Assembly: GCF_001655675.1 (NCBI RefSeq)
Contig: NZ_LYRP01000022.1
Span: forward strand, 248,001-312,000
From: Mangrovibacter phragmitis
Lineage (GTDB): Bacteria; Pseudomonadota; Gammaproteobacteria; Enterobacterales; Enterobacteriaceae
Length of the DNA: 64,000 nt
Reading direction: 5' to 3'
A program made the position numbers and the translations under genes. This document shows positions 1-9,641 of this stretch, in pieces. Position 1 is the stretch's first letter, and the number at the start of each line of letters is the position of its first letter. Below the pieces are notes generated by a model that saw nothing but the letters and a program-made list of their open reading frames with translations, searched no databases and had not been told where the DNA came from.

Positions 1-1464
1 GCGCATCTTGTGTCACCACTACCGGTCATGATGCCGCGTGAGGCGTTAATCGCCATTGGGCAAAATAAAAGCTATGCAATGAATTTTGCCACCAATGCCG
101 TAGAAGAACTGAGCGATATTCCCACCTCACTGGCACAGCCCTGGCTGGTGACGTTGCGCCAGTTGCAGCGGTTGTCCCACGAGAATGATATGGCAACGCT
201 ACTACGTCGCGCTGCACAGACAGACAACCGCATGCGCCAGTCTCTTGGTTCATGGTTGAAAGGATTCCCGGATGTTAAACCCACCTGGAATCTGCAACAG
301 TCGGAGCAGGCCTGGCGCAAATGGCTGGATATACGTAACAAATCTGTACAGGATGCGGTGGCGCAGAGCCAGTCAGGTGGCCGGTTAACCCGGGGGTTGT
401 TTTCAGGCAACGAAGAGAATGACGCCAGCAATCCATTAGTGGAGCTGTTGCCTGCTATGCAAGTGTTACAAGGGCATTTTTCAGCCGGAAGTGACGATAC
501 CGCAGTGGCGGCCATATGGGCCATTTTCGAAGATGATGCCCGCCGCCTTCTGGGGAATGCCATGGCGCACAGTGCGTGTTGGCTTAATTCACAGTGGAAG
601 ACCACGGTCATCAGGCCTCTGGGCAACCAGGCTGAAGTCCGTAGTTATGCCGACCAACAATCATTAAGTCATCAAATTGTCAGCGACTTCTTGAGTGGGC
701 CGGCGAAAGCTTTATTAACTCTGGGGCCACAGGGTGTGGACGCGGCCGAATATGCAGATATGCGCGTACCTCTTGAAGACGACTTCCTGTATCTGGTGCG
801 TCACGCTTTTCCTGCTGAGCTTTTTCTGGATGTACCTGAACGGGCAACCACGCGGGAAGGTGACTTACGTGCCTCCCTGCAGGCCCAGGTTGATGACCTG
901 GTGGCCCAGCAGCGGGCACTGGAGAAAGACGCCCTGAAACTACAGGTGACCAGCCACCCGGCGACTATTCCGGGGGGAGCGGCAGTCATGCCCACTGGCA
1001 CCCGGCTGACACTGAATTGCCAGAAAAACAGCCAGCAATTAACCAACATGAATTTCACCGAGCGGGCCGATTTCTCCTGGCAACCAGGGCAGTGCAATAG
1101 TGTCAGTCTTGATATTAATTTTCCTGATTTTTCAGTTAAATATGCATTAACTGGTGACGATGCCTGGCCCTGGTTTGTACAGCGCTTTGCTTCGGGAGAA
1201 GCCTACTTCGACAGCCATGAATTTGGAGAAGATGAATCATTGCTTAATCAGCTCGGCATTAAGCAAATCCTCGTACGCCTGAGTGTTTCTGACCCTTATG
1301 CGCTGGATGAAGGCTGGCAACGCTGGCTGGAACTGGCCAGCTACCTGAGTGATGCCCGCGAACAACTCGCTAATCTTGATGCACATTCTGCCCGCCAGCA
1401 GTCACGCGCTACGCTGGCAAGCCCCATTTCAGCACTGCCGGGTGATATCGCCCAGTGCCTGTAA
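1..1464 (+). CDS. tssM: Type VI secretion inner-membrane protein TssM/IcmF, C-terminal part (5' end outside window)
   Basis: The reading frame is open from base 1, so this is the last 487 codons of a longer gene. TssM is the inner-membrane ring component that, with TssL and TssJ, anchors the T6SS sheath and tube to the envelope; its C-terminal part is periplasmic. The fragment has no membrane segment, as expected for the periplasmic IcmF-related and C-terminal domains, and contains the helical stretch ending in FLSGPAKALL that precedes a beta-rich tail. The call leans on the immediately following tssH and VasL-like genes, with which it appears co-transcribed. Similarity to canonical TssM is only moderate by eye, so another large T6SS envelope protein is the alternative. 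Confidence 0.6.
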   Translation, partial: AHLVSPLPVMMPREALIAIGQNKSYAMNFATNAVEELSDIPTSLAQPWLVTLRQLQRLSHENDMATLLRRAAQTDNRMRQSLGSWLKGFPDVKPTWNLQQSEQAWRKWLDIRNKSVQDAVAQSQSGGRLTRGLFSGNEENDASNPLVELLPAMQVLQGHFSAGSDDTAVAAIWAIFEDDARRLLGNAMAHSACWLNSQWKTTVIRPLGNQAEVRSYADQQSLSHQIVSDFLSGPAKALLTLGPQGVDAAEYADMRVPLEDDFLYLVRHAFPAELFLDVPERATTREGDLRASLQAQVDDLVAQQRALEKDALKLQVTSHPATIPGGAAVMPTGTRLTLNCQKNSQQLTNMNFTERADFSWQPGQCNSVSLDINFPDFSVKYALTGDDAWPWFVQRFASGEAYFDSHEFGEDESLLNQLGIKQILVRLSVSDPYALDEGWQRWLELASYLSDAREQLANLDAHSARQQSRATLASPISALPGDIAQCL

Positions 1465-1481
1465 ATATGACAAGGACCGTT

Positions 1482-4025
1482 ATGAGCCATTATCTGAAAT
1501 CTATTATGAGTAAACTCAGCAATGAAGGGCGTAGCGCACTGGATGCCGCCGTGTGCCATGCCGCGTCACGCCGCCAGGCGGAAGTTATGCCAGAGCATGT
1601 ATTGCTGGCGTTAATCCAGCAGGAGAGTGCGCTGCTGGAGTCTCTTGGCTTACAGGCGGGGTTGCCGGCAAACATGTTGCTGGCGGAGACACAAAAAGTC
1701 CTCGATGGAATTAACCGGGGGACAGCCTCTATGCCGGTGTTCTCAGCGGAACTGGAGAGATGGCTGACCGATAGCTGGTTGCTTGCCAGTGCGTCCTGGG
1801 GACAGGCGCAGATTAACCCTGCCGTGTTGCTGGCAAGTTTGTTACATGATGAAGGTGAGCATGTTTGCGCACCGGGTGTACAACATGCGCTGAACTGCGA
1901 ACGGGATAAGGCGCTTCAGCTGCTGCGTACGTCCGGGGCTGACCAGGCTCCATCACTTCCAGAGAGGGCTGTGTCTGGTGCCAGTGGCGCTTTAGCGAAA
2001 TATACCCGGAATCTGAGTGAACTGGCGCGCACAGGGAGCCTTGATCCGGTTCTGGGGCGGGAAGCGGAGATTCGCCAGATGGTGGATATCTTGCTGCGCC
2101 GCAGGCAAAACAACCCCATTCTCACCGGGGAACCCGGCGTGGGGAAAACTGCGCTGGTTGAAGGGCTGGCGCTGCGTATTGCCGCCGGTACAGTGCCGCC
2201 ACGGCTGAAAAATATGGAAGTGATGACCCTTGACCTGGGGCTGTTGCAGGCCGGAGCAAGTGTAAAAGGTGAGTTTGAAAATCGTCTCCAGTCTTTACTC
2301 AAAGAGGTTGCCTGTGCCCCACAGCCGATTATTTTATTTATTGATGAAGCACATACGCTGATTGGCGCGGGTGGTCAGGCAGGGCAAAATGATGCCGCTA
2401 ACCTGTTGAAACCTGCACTGGCAAGGGGGGAGTTACGGGTAGTTGCTGCAACCACATGGGCAGAATATAAAAAATATTTCGAAAAAGATGCCGCCCTGAC
2501 ACGGCGGTTCCAGGTAGTGAAAGTCGCTGAACCGGATATTGAGAATGCGACAACCATGTTACGCGCCATGGCCCCCGCAATGTCGGCACATCATGGTATT
2601 CCTGTACTGGAAAATGCCATTCACGCGGCGGTTCATCTCGCCAGCCGCTATATTGGCGGGCGGCAACTGCCTGATAAGTCAGTCAGCTTGCTGGATACCG
2701 CCTGCGCCAGGGTTGCCGTTTCACAGACACATGAGCCGAAAGAAATTGAAGCTATTAATGTACAACTGCGTGCTATTGAGAGTGAGCATGAGGCTTTGGT
2801 GCGGGAGCAATCCGGGGCCGAACGCCAGGTAAAACTGGCGAGCCAGACTGTTACTTTGCAAAAACAGCGAGAGAGTTTGCTGGCCGAATGGCAACGCCAG
2901 CGTGAACTGGTGCAACAATTATTGCGCTGTGAAGATGCCAGTGAACTGGCTCAGGGGCGTGAAACGCTGGCGGCCTGGCATCAACACCACGCGATGGTGT
3001 TTGAATGCGTGGATGCTACCTGTGTGGCAGATGTGGTTGCAGACTGGACCGGTATCCCTCTTGGCCGCATGCTGGAGAAAGAACACCAGCAATCCGAGGC
3101 GCTGTTCGGGCGTCTTGCAGAACGCATCATTGGCCAGTCTTATGCGCTGGAACAGATAACTCAACAAATCCGCATCAACCGCGCCGGGCTGGGCGACCCG
3201 CTAAAACCCGCAGGGGTTTACCTGTTAGCCGGGCCATCCGGTACCGGGAAAACGGAAACAGCCCTGGCGCTTGCCGGGCTGTTGTTTGGTGGTGAGCATA
3301 GCCTGGTCACGATTAATATGTCTGAATACCAGGAGGCGCACTCTGTCTCCGGGTTGAAAGGTTCGCCTCCTGGTTATGTGGGGTACGGGCAAGGCGGGAT
3401 ACTGACAGAGGCTGTGCGCCGTAACCCCTATAGTGTGGTTTTGCTTGATGAGGTAGAAAAAGCACATCCGGATGTCATGGAATTGTTCTACCAAATTTTT
3501 GATAAGGGGCTGATTGAAGATGCAGAAGGCCAGGTCATTAACTTCCGTAATACCCTGATTCTGATGACGTCCAACCTCGCCAGTGCCAAGCTGACCGAAG
3601 CATGTGACCGTGGTGAACAGTCTCCAGTGACGTTGGTGCAACTTATTCGGCCTGAGTTTGAACGTGTTTTCACACCTGCGCTGATGGGAAGAATGGTGCT
3701 GATCCCCTATCTGCCACTACAACCAGAGACACTGAGAAAAATTATTGACCTGAAGTTACAGTGCCTGTGTCAGCGGTATCAGCAGGCGACCGAAGGCCAG
3801 ATATTGCCCGTCTATACCCGGCGTGTTGTGAACTGGGTGGCGGAACGCTGCCAGGTGAAACAGAGTGGCGGGAGGGACATCGATCAGGTCCTTAATCAGC
3901 ACTTGTTACCGCGTCTGGCTGGCAATATTGGTAAACGTGGTTCTTCAGGTTCACTAAAAATTGATGCGGGAAAAAATGGGATAACCTTGCGTTTTGGCCG
4001 GGAGGTTAAATGCGCTCAGCCATAA
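1482..4025 (+). CDS. tssH: T6SS sheath-disassembly ATPase ClpV
   Basis: Hexameric AAA+ ATPase that unfolds and recycles contracted TssB/TssC sheaths in the cytoplasm. The frame encodes 847 residues, normal for ClpV. It has an N-terminal Clp repeat domain (residues 1-150), a first Walker A GEPGVGKT with a DEAH-type Walker B (FIDEAH), a coiled-coil middle region, and a second Walker A GPSGTGKT with LLDEVEKAH. The ATG at 1482 is chosen because AAGGA lies five bases upstream (1472-1476); the frame is open back to a GTG at 1455 that overlaps tssM. The N-terminus ([12 protein letters not shown]) matches ClpV rather than ClpB. The last 16 bases overlap the next gene, indicating translational coupling. 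No key motif is missing. Confidence 0.93.
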   Translation: MSHYLKSIMSKLSNEGRSALDAAVCHAASRRQAEVMPEHVLLALIQQESALLESLGLQAGLPANMLLAETQKVLDGINRGTASMPVFSAELERWLTDSWLLASASWGQAQINPAVLLASLLHDEGEHVCAPGVQHALNCERDKALQLLRTSGADQAPSLPERAVSGASGALAKYTRNLSELARTGSLDPVLGREAEIRQMVDILLRRRQNNPILTGEPGVGKTALVEGLALRIAAGTVPPRLKNMEVMTLDLGLLQAGASVKGEFENRLQSLLKEVACAPQPIILFIDEAHTLIGAGGQAGQNDAANLLKPALARGELRVVAATTWAEYKKYFEKDAALTRRFQVVKVAEPDIENATTMLRAMAPAMSAHHGIPVLENAIHAAVHLASRYIGGRQLPDKSVSLLDTACARVAVSQTHEPKEIEAINVQLRAIESEHEALVREQSGAERQVKLASQTVTLQKQRESLLAEWQRQRELVQQLLRCEDASELAQGRETLAAWHQHHAMVFECVDATCVADVVADWTGIPLGRMLEKEHQQSEALFGRLAERIIGQSYALEQITQQIRINRAGLGDPLKPAGVYLLAGPSGTGKTETALALAGLLFGGEHSLVTINMSEYQEAHSVSGLKGSPPGYVGYGQGGILTEAVRRNPYSVVLLDEVEKAHPDVMELFYQIFDKGLIEDAEGQVINFRNTLILMTSNLASAKLTEACDRGEQSPVTLVQLIRPEFERVFTPALMGRMVLIPYLPLQPETLRKIIDLKLQCLCQRYQQATEGQILPVYTRRVVNWVAERCQVKQSGGRDIDQVLNQHLLPRLAGNIGKRGSSGSLKIDAGKNGITLRFGREVKCAQP

Positions 4026-5083
4026 TTGATGAGAGTTTAACCGCTATCCGGTTTAATTGTTTCGACCCGCGCTGCCACCAGGTTTTTCTTCAGCTCAGCC
4101 ACAATATGAGCCGCTGGAAGCAGCATGCCAGCGAACGGGCATGGTGGCTGGAGCAAGAAAAACAGTGCCACACGCTGTTTCGCCAGCATGGGTATGACCT
4201 GCAAAGTGGTGTCTGGTACTGCATGATTGCCTGCCAGTGCCATGGCTGGCAAGGTCTGACACATTCGCTCCAGTTACTGGTAAAAGGCCTGGTGAGCCAA
4301 CAAAACCCTTGCTGGCCGCCACTGGCGGCAAAGGACTTGCGGCGCAATTTGCTGGAGTGGTGTTGTTCACAGCTGTTGCCTGTTATTTATGCCTTGCCAG
4401 GGAAAAATCGCAGTGCGGCTTCGCGTATTCAGTTACTGGAAGTGGTGGATCAGTTATACCACCAGGCCGTGGCTCACCAACTGGTGTCTGCCAGCGAATT
4501 TAAGGTGCTGTTTCGCTGGCTGGAAAATGCCGCGCCGTCGGAGAGAGTACCCCAACCCCTTCCGCCAGTTGAGCCAGTGGCGCAGCCTGACAGCAGCACA
4601 GCCAGCATCCCGTTACTGACATGGCGGGCGCGTTGTATATGGGGGGCTTTGGGTGGGGTGGTTGCAGTGATGTTTATGGGAGGTATTTGGGGGCTGGGTA
4701 ATTCCCGTGCGGCATACTATTCTCACCAGCTATGGCCTGATAATGCATGGTATATAAAATGGCGCAAGCAGGCCGAAAAGCATGTGGCCCTTTATCCTGC
4801 TAATCACTCTTATGAGCGGCTAAGCCAGCAGCTAATTGACCTGGAACAGCGCTTACTGGATGCAGAGCATAAACGTACGCCTTATATGACGATTTCTGCA
4901 TTGAAAACCCATGTTTACCAGATGCGTGAAACCTTAAAAATGCAGGAGGCTTTGCTCGAAAACCAACTGAACCAGTTACAGGTACAGCGCAATGACCAGC
5001 AACCTGTTTCGCCTGCAGTGATACAGGCGTTAGAGTTACAACTGGAAGCGCTGCAATACCGTGTGTTGCTTCTCTCCTGGTAG
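4010..5083 (+). CDS. T6SS-associated ImpA_N/VasL-domain membrane protein (TagA/VasL-like)
   Basis: This 357-residue protein combines an N-terminal ImpA-type region (about 1-170, Trp/Cys-rich), a Pro-rich linker (about 180-200), one strong transmembrane segment (about 209-228, rich in Gly, Val and Met) and a C-terminal helical VasL-like domain (about 235-357). That architecture is typical of TagA/VasL proteins, which are related to TssA and, where studied, stop or stabilise the distal end of the growing sheath at the opposite membrane. It overlaps tssH by 16 bases and is the last gene of the operon, followed by a hairpin. Assignment to TagA rather than another TssA class is by architecture and position only. 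Confidence 0.75.
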   Translation: MRSAIIDESLTAIRFNCFDPRCHQVFLQLSHNMSRWKQHASERAWWLEQEKQCHTLFRQHGYDLQSGVWYCMIACQCHGWQGLTHSLQLLVKGLVSQQNPCWPPLAAKDLRRNLLEWCCSQLLPVIYALPGKNRSAASRIQLLEVVDQLYHQAVAHQLVSASEFKVLFRWLENAAPSERVPQPLPPVEPVAQPDSSTASIPLLTWRARCIWGALGGVVAVMFMGGIWGLGNSRAAYYSHQLWPDNAWYIKWRKQAEKHVALYPANHSYERLSQQLIDLEQRLLDAEHKRTPYMTISALKTHVYQMRETLKMQEALLENQLNQLQVQRNDQQPVSPAVIQALELQLEALQYRVLLLSW

Positions 5084-5112
5084 CCATTGTTGGGGCCGGA
5101 TACTGGTCACCG

Positions 5113-5160
5113 GCCTTAACAGCAGACACGGTTTTCTGTTAAGGCTGTTTGGTTTTCTTT
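5113..5160. terminator. Hairpin terminator between the T6SS operon and the convergent membrane-protein gene
   Basis: The arms GCCTTAACAG (5113-5122) and CTGTTAAGGC (5136-5145) form a perfect 10-bp stem with a 13-base loop. On the + strand it is followed by a T-rich tract (5146-5160), so it should end T6SS operon transcription. The stop codon of the opposite-strand gene lies inside the right arm. Confidence 0.75.
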
Positions 5161-5734
5161 TGCCGCAGGCGGCGGCGTTCTTTGGCGCGCTGGCTGTATA
5201 ATTGCTTTGCATGGCGTGCCTGAATACCCAGTTCAGTTTGTTTACGCATAGCCCGGTTATACAGTGCCATATTTGCAACAGTGCGAAAACGGCGAGCATT
5301 CAGCATGGCGTAACTAAAAGTAATCCCACCCAGAGCGATAACTGCCGTGAGCAGATAAGAATGCGCACTGTCACTTTGCCCTGCCAGTGAATACAGGCAG
5401 GCGAAAATCACATACCCGGCCACTATCACCACCGTCACACCAAACTGAATTAAATAGCCTTTCATTGCCCGGTAGTACCCCCGGACACAAAAGCTGAGTA
5501 ATGTTATTAAGCTGGCAATAAACAAGGCAGGGAGCGCAAGCATACCAATAATCTGTATCTGAACAGGCCAGTTAAACAGATGGCATAGCCATTGCCAGAA
5601 CATCCCATGAGCAAGGAGATAACTCAGCAAGGCAAACCCGGCATTCAGGGCCAGGTTATAGGGAGCATCTGGGTGCTTACTGCCGGAATCCAGTGAGTGA
5701 GTGCCAACCAATGCAGCTAATTCCTGAGTGTTGG

Positions 5735-5794
5735 CCTGCCTGATTTGCGCCTCTGTCTGCTTTATCCAGGCCAGAGTGGTGGAGAAGTGTTTCA
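5735..5794. repeat. 60-bp direct repeat, copy 1
   Basis: This copy encodes the conserved KHFSTTLAW-KQTEAQIRQ segment that opens unit 2 of the two-unit membrane protein. It matches 6375-6434 at 58 of 60 positions, while the flanking coding DNA of the two units has diverged strongly. Confidence 0.9.
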
Positions 5795-6374
5795 GGCTGA
5801 TTCTCTTCACAAGCGAGGTTTGCTGCACCCGCTTTTTCGGTGGGAGTGAAGCCAGTTGTGCCTGTTTAAACTCTGCATGGTGATACAGAACCACTTGCGC
5901 CAGTGTGCGAAAACGCCGGGCGCTGAGTAGCCAGAAGCTTAGCCCGGTAAACCCTGCACCTGATGTTGAGGCGACTAATTCCCAGATCTGAATATTCCTC
6001 CCATACAAAAACCGCCCCCAGGTACAGGTAAAAAATCCGGTGGCAATGATGGCGATACCCGCAGCCATAAAAAGGATACTTTTCAGCACGCCAATATATC
6101 CACGCACGCCAGCAATCCCCATAGCAATGATCAACACCAGAAAGCAGCCACCGAACGGCAGAATATGGGTAAAAAAAAGCAGATACAGGCCAGCCAACAA
6201 AGTTAAAAATTGCCGCCCATAGTTTAAGTTGCAAGATAACGAAGGTGTATAAAACCAGACACACAGCCAGCACGTTTGCCAGACCGGGGGGGCTGGGCCA
6301 GAAAGTTTTGAGTGTAAGCCAGATACCTGGCGGTGCCAGGCGTTGCATAATTTCCTTTAGCGCTGTGGCATCTG

Positions 6375-6434
6375 CCTGCCTGATTTGTGCCTCTGTCTGC
6401 TTCATCCAGGCCAGAGTGGTGGAGAAGTGTTTCA
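6375..6434. repeat. 60-bp direct repeat, copy 2
   Basis: This is the partner of 5735-5794 at an offset of exactly 640 bases. It encodes the N-terminus of unit 1. The offset is one base more than a multiple of three, which independently agrees with one extra base between the two units. Confidence 0.9.
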
Positions 6435-6594
6435 TTGTAAGGGGTATCACTCAGGGGTAAATGAATCCGTGGAGAAAGACTGCAGGAAGCCTACAGCATA
6501 ACGCCCGGAATGGAACGGGTCTGCCAGAGGGTGAAATGTACCTGTCAGCCAAGGGCTGGGGCAACCTTTTGGGGTAAAAATCAGACCAGGTATT

Positions 6595-6618
6595 CAGGCC
6601 ATTCTGAAAGATGGCCTG
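6595..6618 (-). terminator. Hairpin downstream of the M20 hydrolase gene
   Basis: CAGGCCAT (6595-6602) and ATGGCCTG (6611-6618) form a perfect 8-bp stem with an 8-base loop, 33 bases beyond the stop of the last gene of the leftward operon. There is no clear U-run on the minus strand, so intrinsic termination is plausible but not certain. Confidence 0.45.
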
Positions 6619-6650
6619 TGTGTTAGGCTGGGTGGTGTGTGCGGGCGTCT

Positions 6651-7790
6651 TTACGCTGATGATGCCATGGGGTCTTTCATCCAGCCCGCAATGATTTCAC
6701 CATACAGGCTTTGTGCCTGTTCCAGTTTGTTCACCTCACAATATTCATCCGTTTGGTGTGCCATGGCGGGTTCCCCTGGCCCGAGAATAATACAGGGTGG
6801 ATTTCCCAGCGCAGGTAACAGCAGCGAGGCATCGGTAAAGTAAGGCACGATTCGCGGTGTAAGTGGTGTGCCATGTAGTGGCTGGCAGAGCGCGAAAACC
6901 GCCTGAATCCACGGGTCTTGCGGGTCCGTCAGAACGGCGGGCAGGTCGACCTGCGCTTCCAGGCGAATATGTTCGCCAATATGGTGATGCAGCCGCTGGC
7001 AGATATCACTGTGGCTCAGATTCGGGGCGGTGCGGATATCCACATCAAACACAGCGCGGTCCGGGACTGAATTAATGTTCAGCCCACCGTGAATGCGGCC
7101 AACATTCAGAGTTGGGTGGCGCATTAACGGGTGATCCGGCCCGGGTGAAAAATGCTGGATTTTTTGCAGTGCGTCTGCCGCCAGGTAGATGGCATTGACA
7201 CCCAGTTCAGGCATGGCTCCGTGGGCTGTCTTGCCAGTTGTTTCTGCCCGCAGCCAGAGCGCACCTTTATGCCCAATCACCGGGTAATTGGCTGTGGGTT
7301 CGCCCACAATCAACGCTCCTGGCGCGGTACCGGCCAGGCCCGACTCCAGCAATGCCCGCGCACCATCACACCCGGTTTCTTCGCCACCGGTCAGCCACAA
7401 GGTGACCCCCGTACCAGCACGAATGGCCGCCCGTTGTGCATCACAGGCACCAATAAATGCGGCAATGGCGGCTTTCATATCGCTGCTGCCACGCCCATAC
7501 AGGCGGCCGCCCACGATATCTTTGCCGAACGGGTCATACTGCCACTGTTGCTGGCCCAGCGGCACGGTATCCAGATGCCCGGTAAACCCAAGTGGCGCAC
7601 CTTGAGTATCGCCCGGTAACCGGGCAACCAGGTTGGTACGATTTTCGCCAAAGGGTAACAGGCTTACTTCAAACCCGCGCTCTTCCAGGTGGCTGGCAAG
7701 AAATGCCATGCAGGCGTGTTCATTGCCCGGCGGGTTTATGGTGTTGAACCCGAGTAACTGCCGGGAAAGGGCGATGAGTGGTGTCGTCAT
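6651..7790 (-). CDS. M20-family metallo-amidohydrolase (ArgE/DapE/YlmB-like)
   Basis: This 379-residue zinc-dependent hydrolase cleaves an amide bond (N-acyl, N-formyl or peptide) in the cytoplasm. Metal-site motifs of the M20 family are visible: GHLDTVP (His), SSDMKAA (bridging Asp), GGEETGCDG (catalytic Glu pair), GEPTAN (Glu/Asp) and MAHQTDEY near the C-terminus (His). The central dimerisation domain with HGGLNINSVPD is intact. The start at 7790 gives an ATGA overlap with the stop of the preceding gene; the frame could extend upstream to 7856 inside that gene, which is unlikely to be used. It is the last gene of the LacI-controlled operon. ArgE itself is an alternative name, but the context of a sugar-type importer and TenA argues for a dedicated catabolic or salvage role such as deacylation. 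Confidence 0.85.
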   Translation of the reverse strand: MTTPLIALSRQLLGFNTINPPGNEHACMAFLASHLEERGFEVSLLPFGENRTNLVARLPGDTQGAPLGFTGHLDTVPLGQQQWQYDPFGKDIVGGRLYGRGSSDMKAAIAAFIGACDAQRAAIRAGTGVTLWLTGGEETGCDGARALLESGLAGTAPGALIVGEPTANYPVIGHKGALWLRAETTGKTAHGAMPELGVNAIYLAADALQKIQHFSPGPDHPLMRHPTLNVGRIHGGLNINSVPDRAVFDVDIRTAPNLSHSDICQRLHHHIGEHIRLEAQVDLPAVLTDPQDPWIQAVFALCQPLHGTPLTPRIVPYFTDASLLLPALGNPPCIILGPGEPAMAHQTDEYCEVNKLEQAQSLYGEIIAGWMKDPMASSA

Positions 7791-8545
7791 GAGCGGGCCT
7801 GAGTGAGCCAGTCCAGCGCATTGATCCACAGGCGGCGGTAACCGTCCCACTGGCAAAATTCATCGGGGAGCCAGTGAGCAGACATATCGCTGGTCCAGGC
7901 CAGAGTACGGCCTTTTTGGTATTCCCGCACCGCCAAAAGTGGGTGCCCGGTGCCAGATACGGTAGCAAGCAACTGGCCATCCGGGTGCATTTCGACTTCG
8001 TTATAGCCCAGCAGCCACGGCCATTCGCCTGCCAGCCCGTCCAGCACCGGGTGTTGGGTAATGCACTCTGCGCTGGCGCCTTCCGGCACTTCTACCCGGT
8101 CATCCCAGGGCAGGCAGCGCACCGGCAAAACTTTCTCGACTGCGGTATTGCGGTAGCGGGCACCGCCATTGATACCCTGAAAGCTGAAGTAACCGCCAAC
8201 CATCATCAGGTTCCCGCCCCCGGCAACATAATCATGCAGTAACGTTAAGCGATTGGGGGTTCGGCGGCTTTTCAGCCAGGTGTCCGGGTGCAGCAGCAAG
8301 GTGTTCGCACCAATGTCGGACAAAATAATCACATCCCACGCCTGTAATGCTTCAAGAGTGGTGGGAAACTGGGCCTGGGCCTCATGCGCGGGCATGTGGG
8401 TGACCTGGTAGTCACTCTCTTTCAGTGCCACGAGAAAAGCATCAGCCCCGGTGTGGTAAGTGGCCGTGTAGAACTGGTCAAACCCTTTTACATGTGTGGC
8501 GCTACTGGTCCAGGATTCGCCGACCAGTAAAACAGACTTTTGCAT
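7787..8545 (-). CDS. Glutamine amidotransferase-like protein (class-I GATase fold)
   Basis: The 252-residue product resembles the putative cytoplasmic class-I glutamine-amidotransferase-like family often found beside sugar ABC transporters. It starts with a beta strand and a GESW loop (VLLVGESWTSS), carries a flavodoxin-like core (WDVIILSDIGANTLLL) and a Gly-rich turn (GGGNLMMVGGYFSFQG). I do not see a convincing GATase nucleophile-elbow Cys, so catalysis by the classical Cys-His-Glu triad is doubtful; ligand binding or a different hydrolytic role is possible. The start at 8545 is supported by AGGAG about eight bases upstream. It overlaps the M20 gene by four bases and lies 13 bases after the phosphotriesterase-family gene. 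Confidence 0.7.
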   Translation of the reverse strand: MQKSVLLVGESWTSSATHVKGFDQFYTATYHTGADAFLVALKESDYQVTHMPAHEAQAQFPTTLEALQAWDVIILSDIGANTLLLHPDTWLKSRRTPNRLTLLHDYVAGGGNLMMVGGYFSFQGINGGARYRNTAVEKVLPVRCLPWDDRVEVPEGASAECITQHPVLDGLAGEWPWLLGYNEVEMHPDGQLLATVSGTGHPLLAVREYQKGRTLAWTSDMSAHWLPDEFCQWDGYRRLWINALDWLTQARS

Positions 8546-8558
8546 GGATAAACTCCTG

Positions 8559-9638
8559 TTACCCGCCAAATACGCGTTGCGGGTTGGTTATCATTAGTGT
8601 TTCCAGTTGTTCGCCAGTAACGCCGTGGCGGCGTAAGCGGGGCACGAAATGTTTGAGGATGTAGCCATAACCATGGCCGCCATAACGGGTGAGCATGGTT
8701 TTCAAAAACACATCCTGGGAAAGCAGCACCTGGTGAATAAAACCGGCGTCAATCAGTTCGCGAACAGCACGGGCATTTTCTTCATCGGAAGGCGACTGGG
8801 CAGATTCGTCGGCATAGTAGTAGCTCATGCCAATCATGTCGTACTCCAGAAACGCGCCCCGTTTCGCCAGGCTGTGTTGGTAGGCTTTGTCGGCAAAACT
8901 GGGGTTCATGTGGCACAGCACGGTATGGCGCAGGTCTGCCCCTTCTTCTTCCAGAATATCCAGCACCTTGTGGCCCAGCCGCTCCCAACCCGGCAGGTGG
9001 ACTTCAATGGGGACCTGGGTTGCGGCATTGGCGCGCCCGGCAGCCCGCAGCGATTTCTCTTCTTCCGGTGTGAAGCGGCTGGAGATGCCAATTTCGCCAA
9101 TTAACCCGGCGATCACGTCTGGTTTTTCATCCATACCGCCCAGGTCGTAAATCAGTTTGTCGGCCAGCGTCTGGATATCCAGGGTTTTGGCCCAGTCCGG
9201 GTGTGATGGCTCCAGGTATAACCCGGTGCCCATCACAATATTCAGACCAGTGAGCCGCGAGATACGCTGCAACGCATGGGGATCCCGGCCAATGCCAAGG
9301 TTAGTTGGGTCAACTACGGTTTCTCCACCCAGCGCGCGGTATTTCATGAGCTCTTCAATAGCGACATCTGCATCGAACAACTGGCAGTTATCACGGCTCA
9401 TTAACGGGTTAAGCGATAATTCCCCAAGGTTCTCGATACTGACCGGCGCTTCGGCAATATGACGGTCGCTGCAACAGCACGGCGGAACCCACTTGCCTGC
9501 CGCATCCAGCAAAATATGTTCATGCATCAGTGTGACGCCCATTTCCCCAACAGGCAGTGGCCCGAGCACGGTCATCACACTGCCACTGTTCACACCAACG
9601 GGCAGCGGTGTGGGGTGGCGAAAAATTGAACCCTTCAT
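8559..9638 (-). CDS. Phosphotriesterase-family metal-dependent hydrolase (PHP-type)
   Basis: This is a 359-residue amidohydrolase-superfamily TIM barrel. The binuclear metal site reads as HEH near residue 39-41, then Glu in LIGEIG at the position where true phosphotriesterases carry a carboxylated Lys, His in IEVHLPG, His in VLCHMNP and Asp in LLSQDVF. A Glu bridge is a feature of phosphotriesterase homology proteins, many of which hydrolyse lactones or phosphorylated sugar lactones rather than organophosphates. The start at 9638 has AGGAT six bases upstream. It is four bases after the permease gene and part of the LacI-regulated operon. A lactonase or esterase step on the imported compound is the most reasonable inference; the substrate is unknown. 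Confidence 0.85.
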   Translation of the reverse strand: MKGSIFRHPTPLPVGVNSGSVMTVLGPLPVGEMGVTLMHEHILLDAAGKWVPPCCCSDRHIAEAPVSIENLGELSLNPLMSRDNCQLFDADVAIEELMKYRALGGETVVDPTNLGIGRDPHALQRISRLTGLNIVMGTGLYLEPSHPDWAKTLDIQTLADKLIYDLGGMDEKPDVIAGLIGEIGISSRFTPEEEKSLRAAGRANAATQVPIEVHLPGWERLGHKVLDILEEEGADLRHTVLCHMNPSFADKAYQHSLAKRGAFLEYDMIGMSYYYADESAQSPSDEENARAVRELIDAGFIHQVLLSQDVFLKTMLTRYGGHGYGYILKHFVPRLRRHGVTGEQLETLMITNPQRVFGG

Positions 9639-9641
9639 GAG

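Larger units (their letters stand above)
5139..6435 (-). pseudogene. Two-unit membrane protein split by a frameshift at a T8 run
   Basis: No family is recognised. The product looks like a tandem repeat of one membrane module. Unit 1 begins MKHFSTTLAWMKQTEAQIRQ (start at 6435) and should end around LSARRFRTLAQVVLYHH. Unit 2 begins LKHFSTTLAWIKQTEAQIRQ and ends LNARRFRTVANMALYNR. Each unit has a short amphipathic start, several hydrophobic helices and a basic ARRFRT motif; the C-terminus is very basic. Unit 1 runs in one frame to a run of eight T on the coding strand (A8 at 6171-6178), and its second half continues in the +1 frame to the stop at 5139. With seven T the gene would encode one protein of about 431 residues. 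Convergent orientation beside tssH and the VasL-like gene suggests, but does not show, a T6SS accessory or immunity role. Sequencing error, slippage-based switching and true decay are all possible. Confidence 0.6.
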
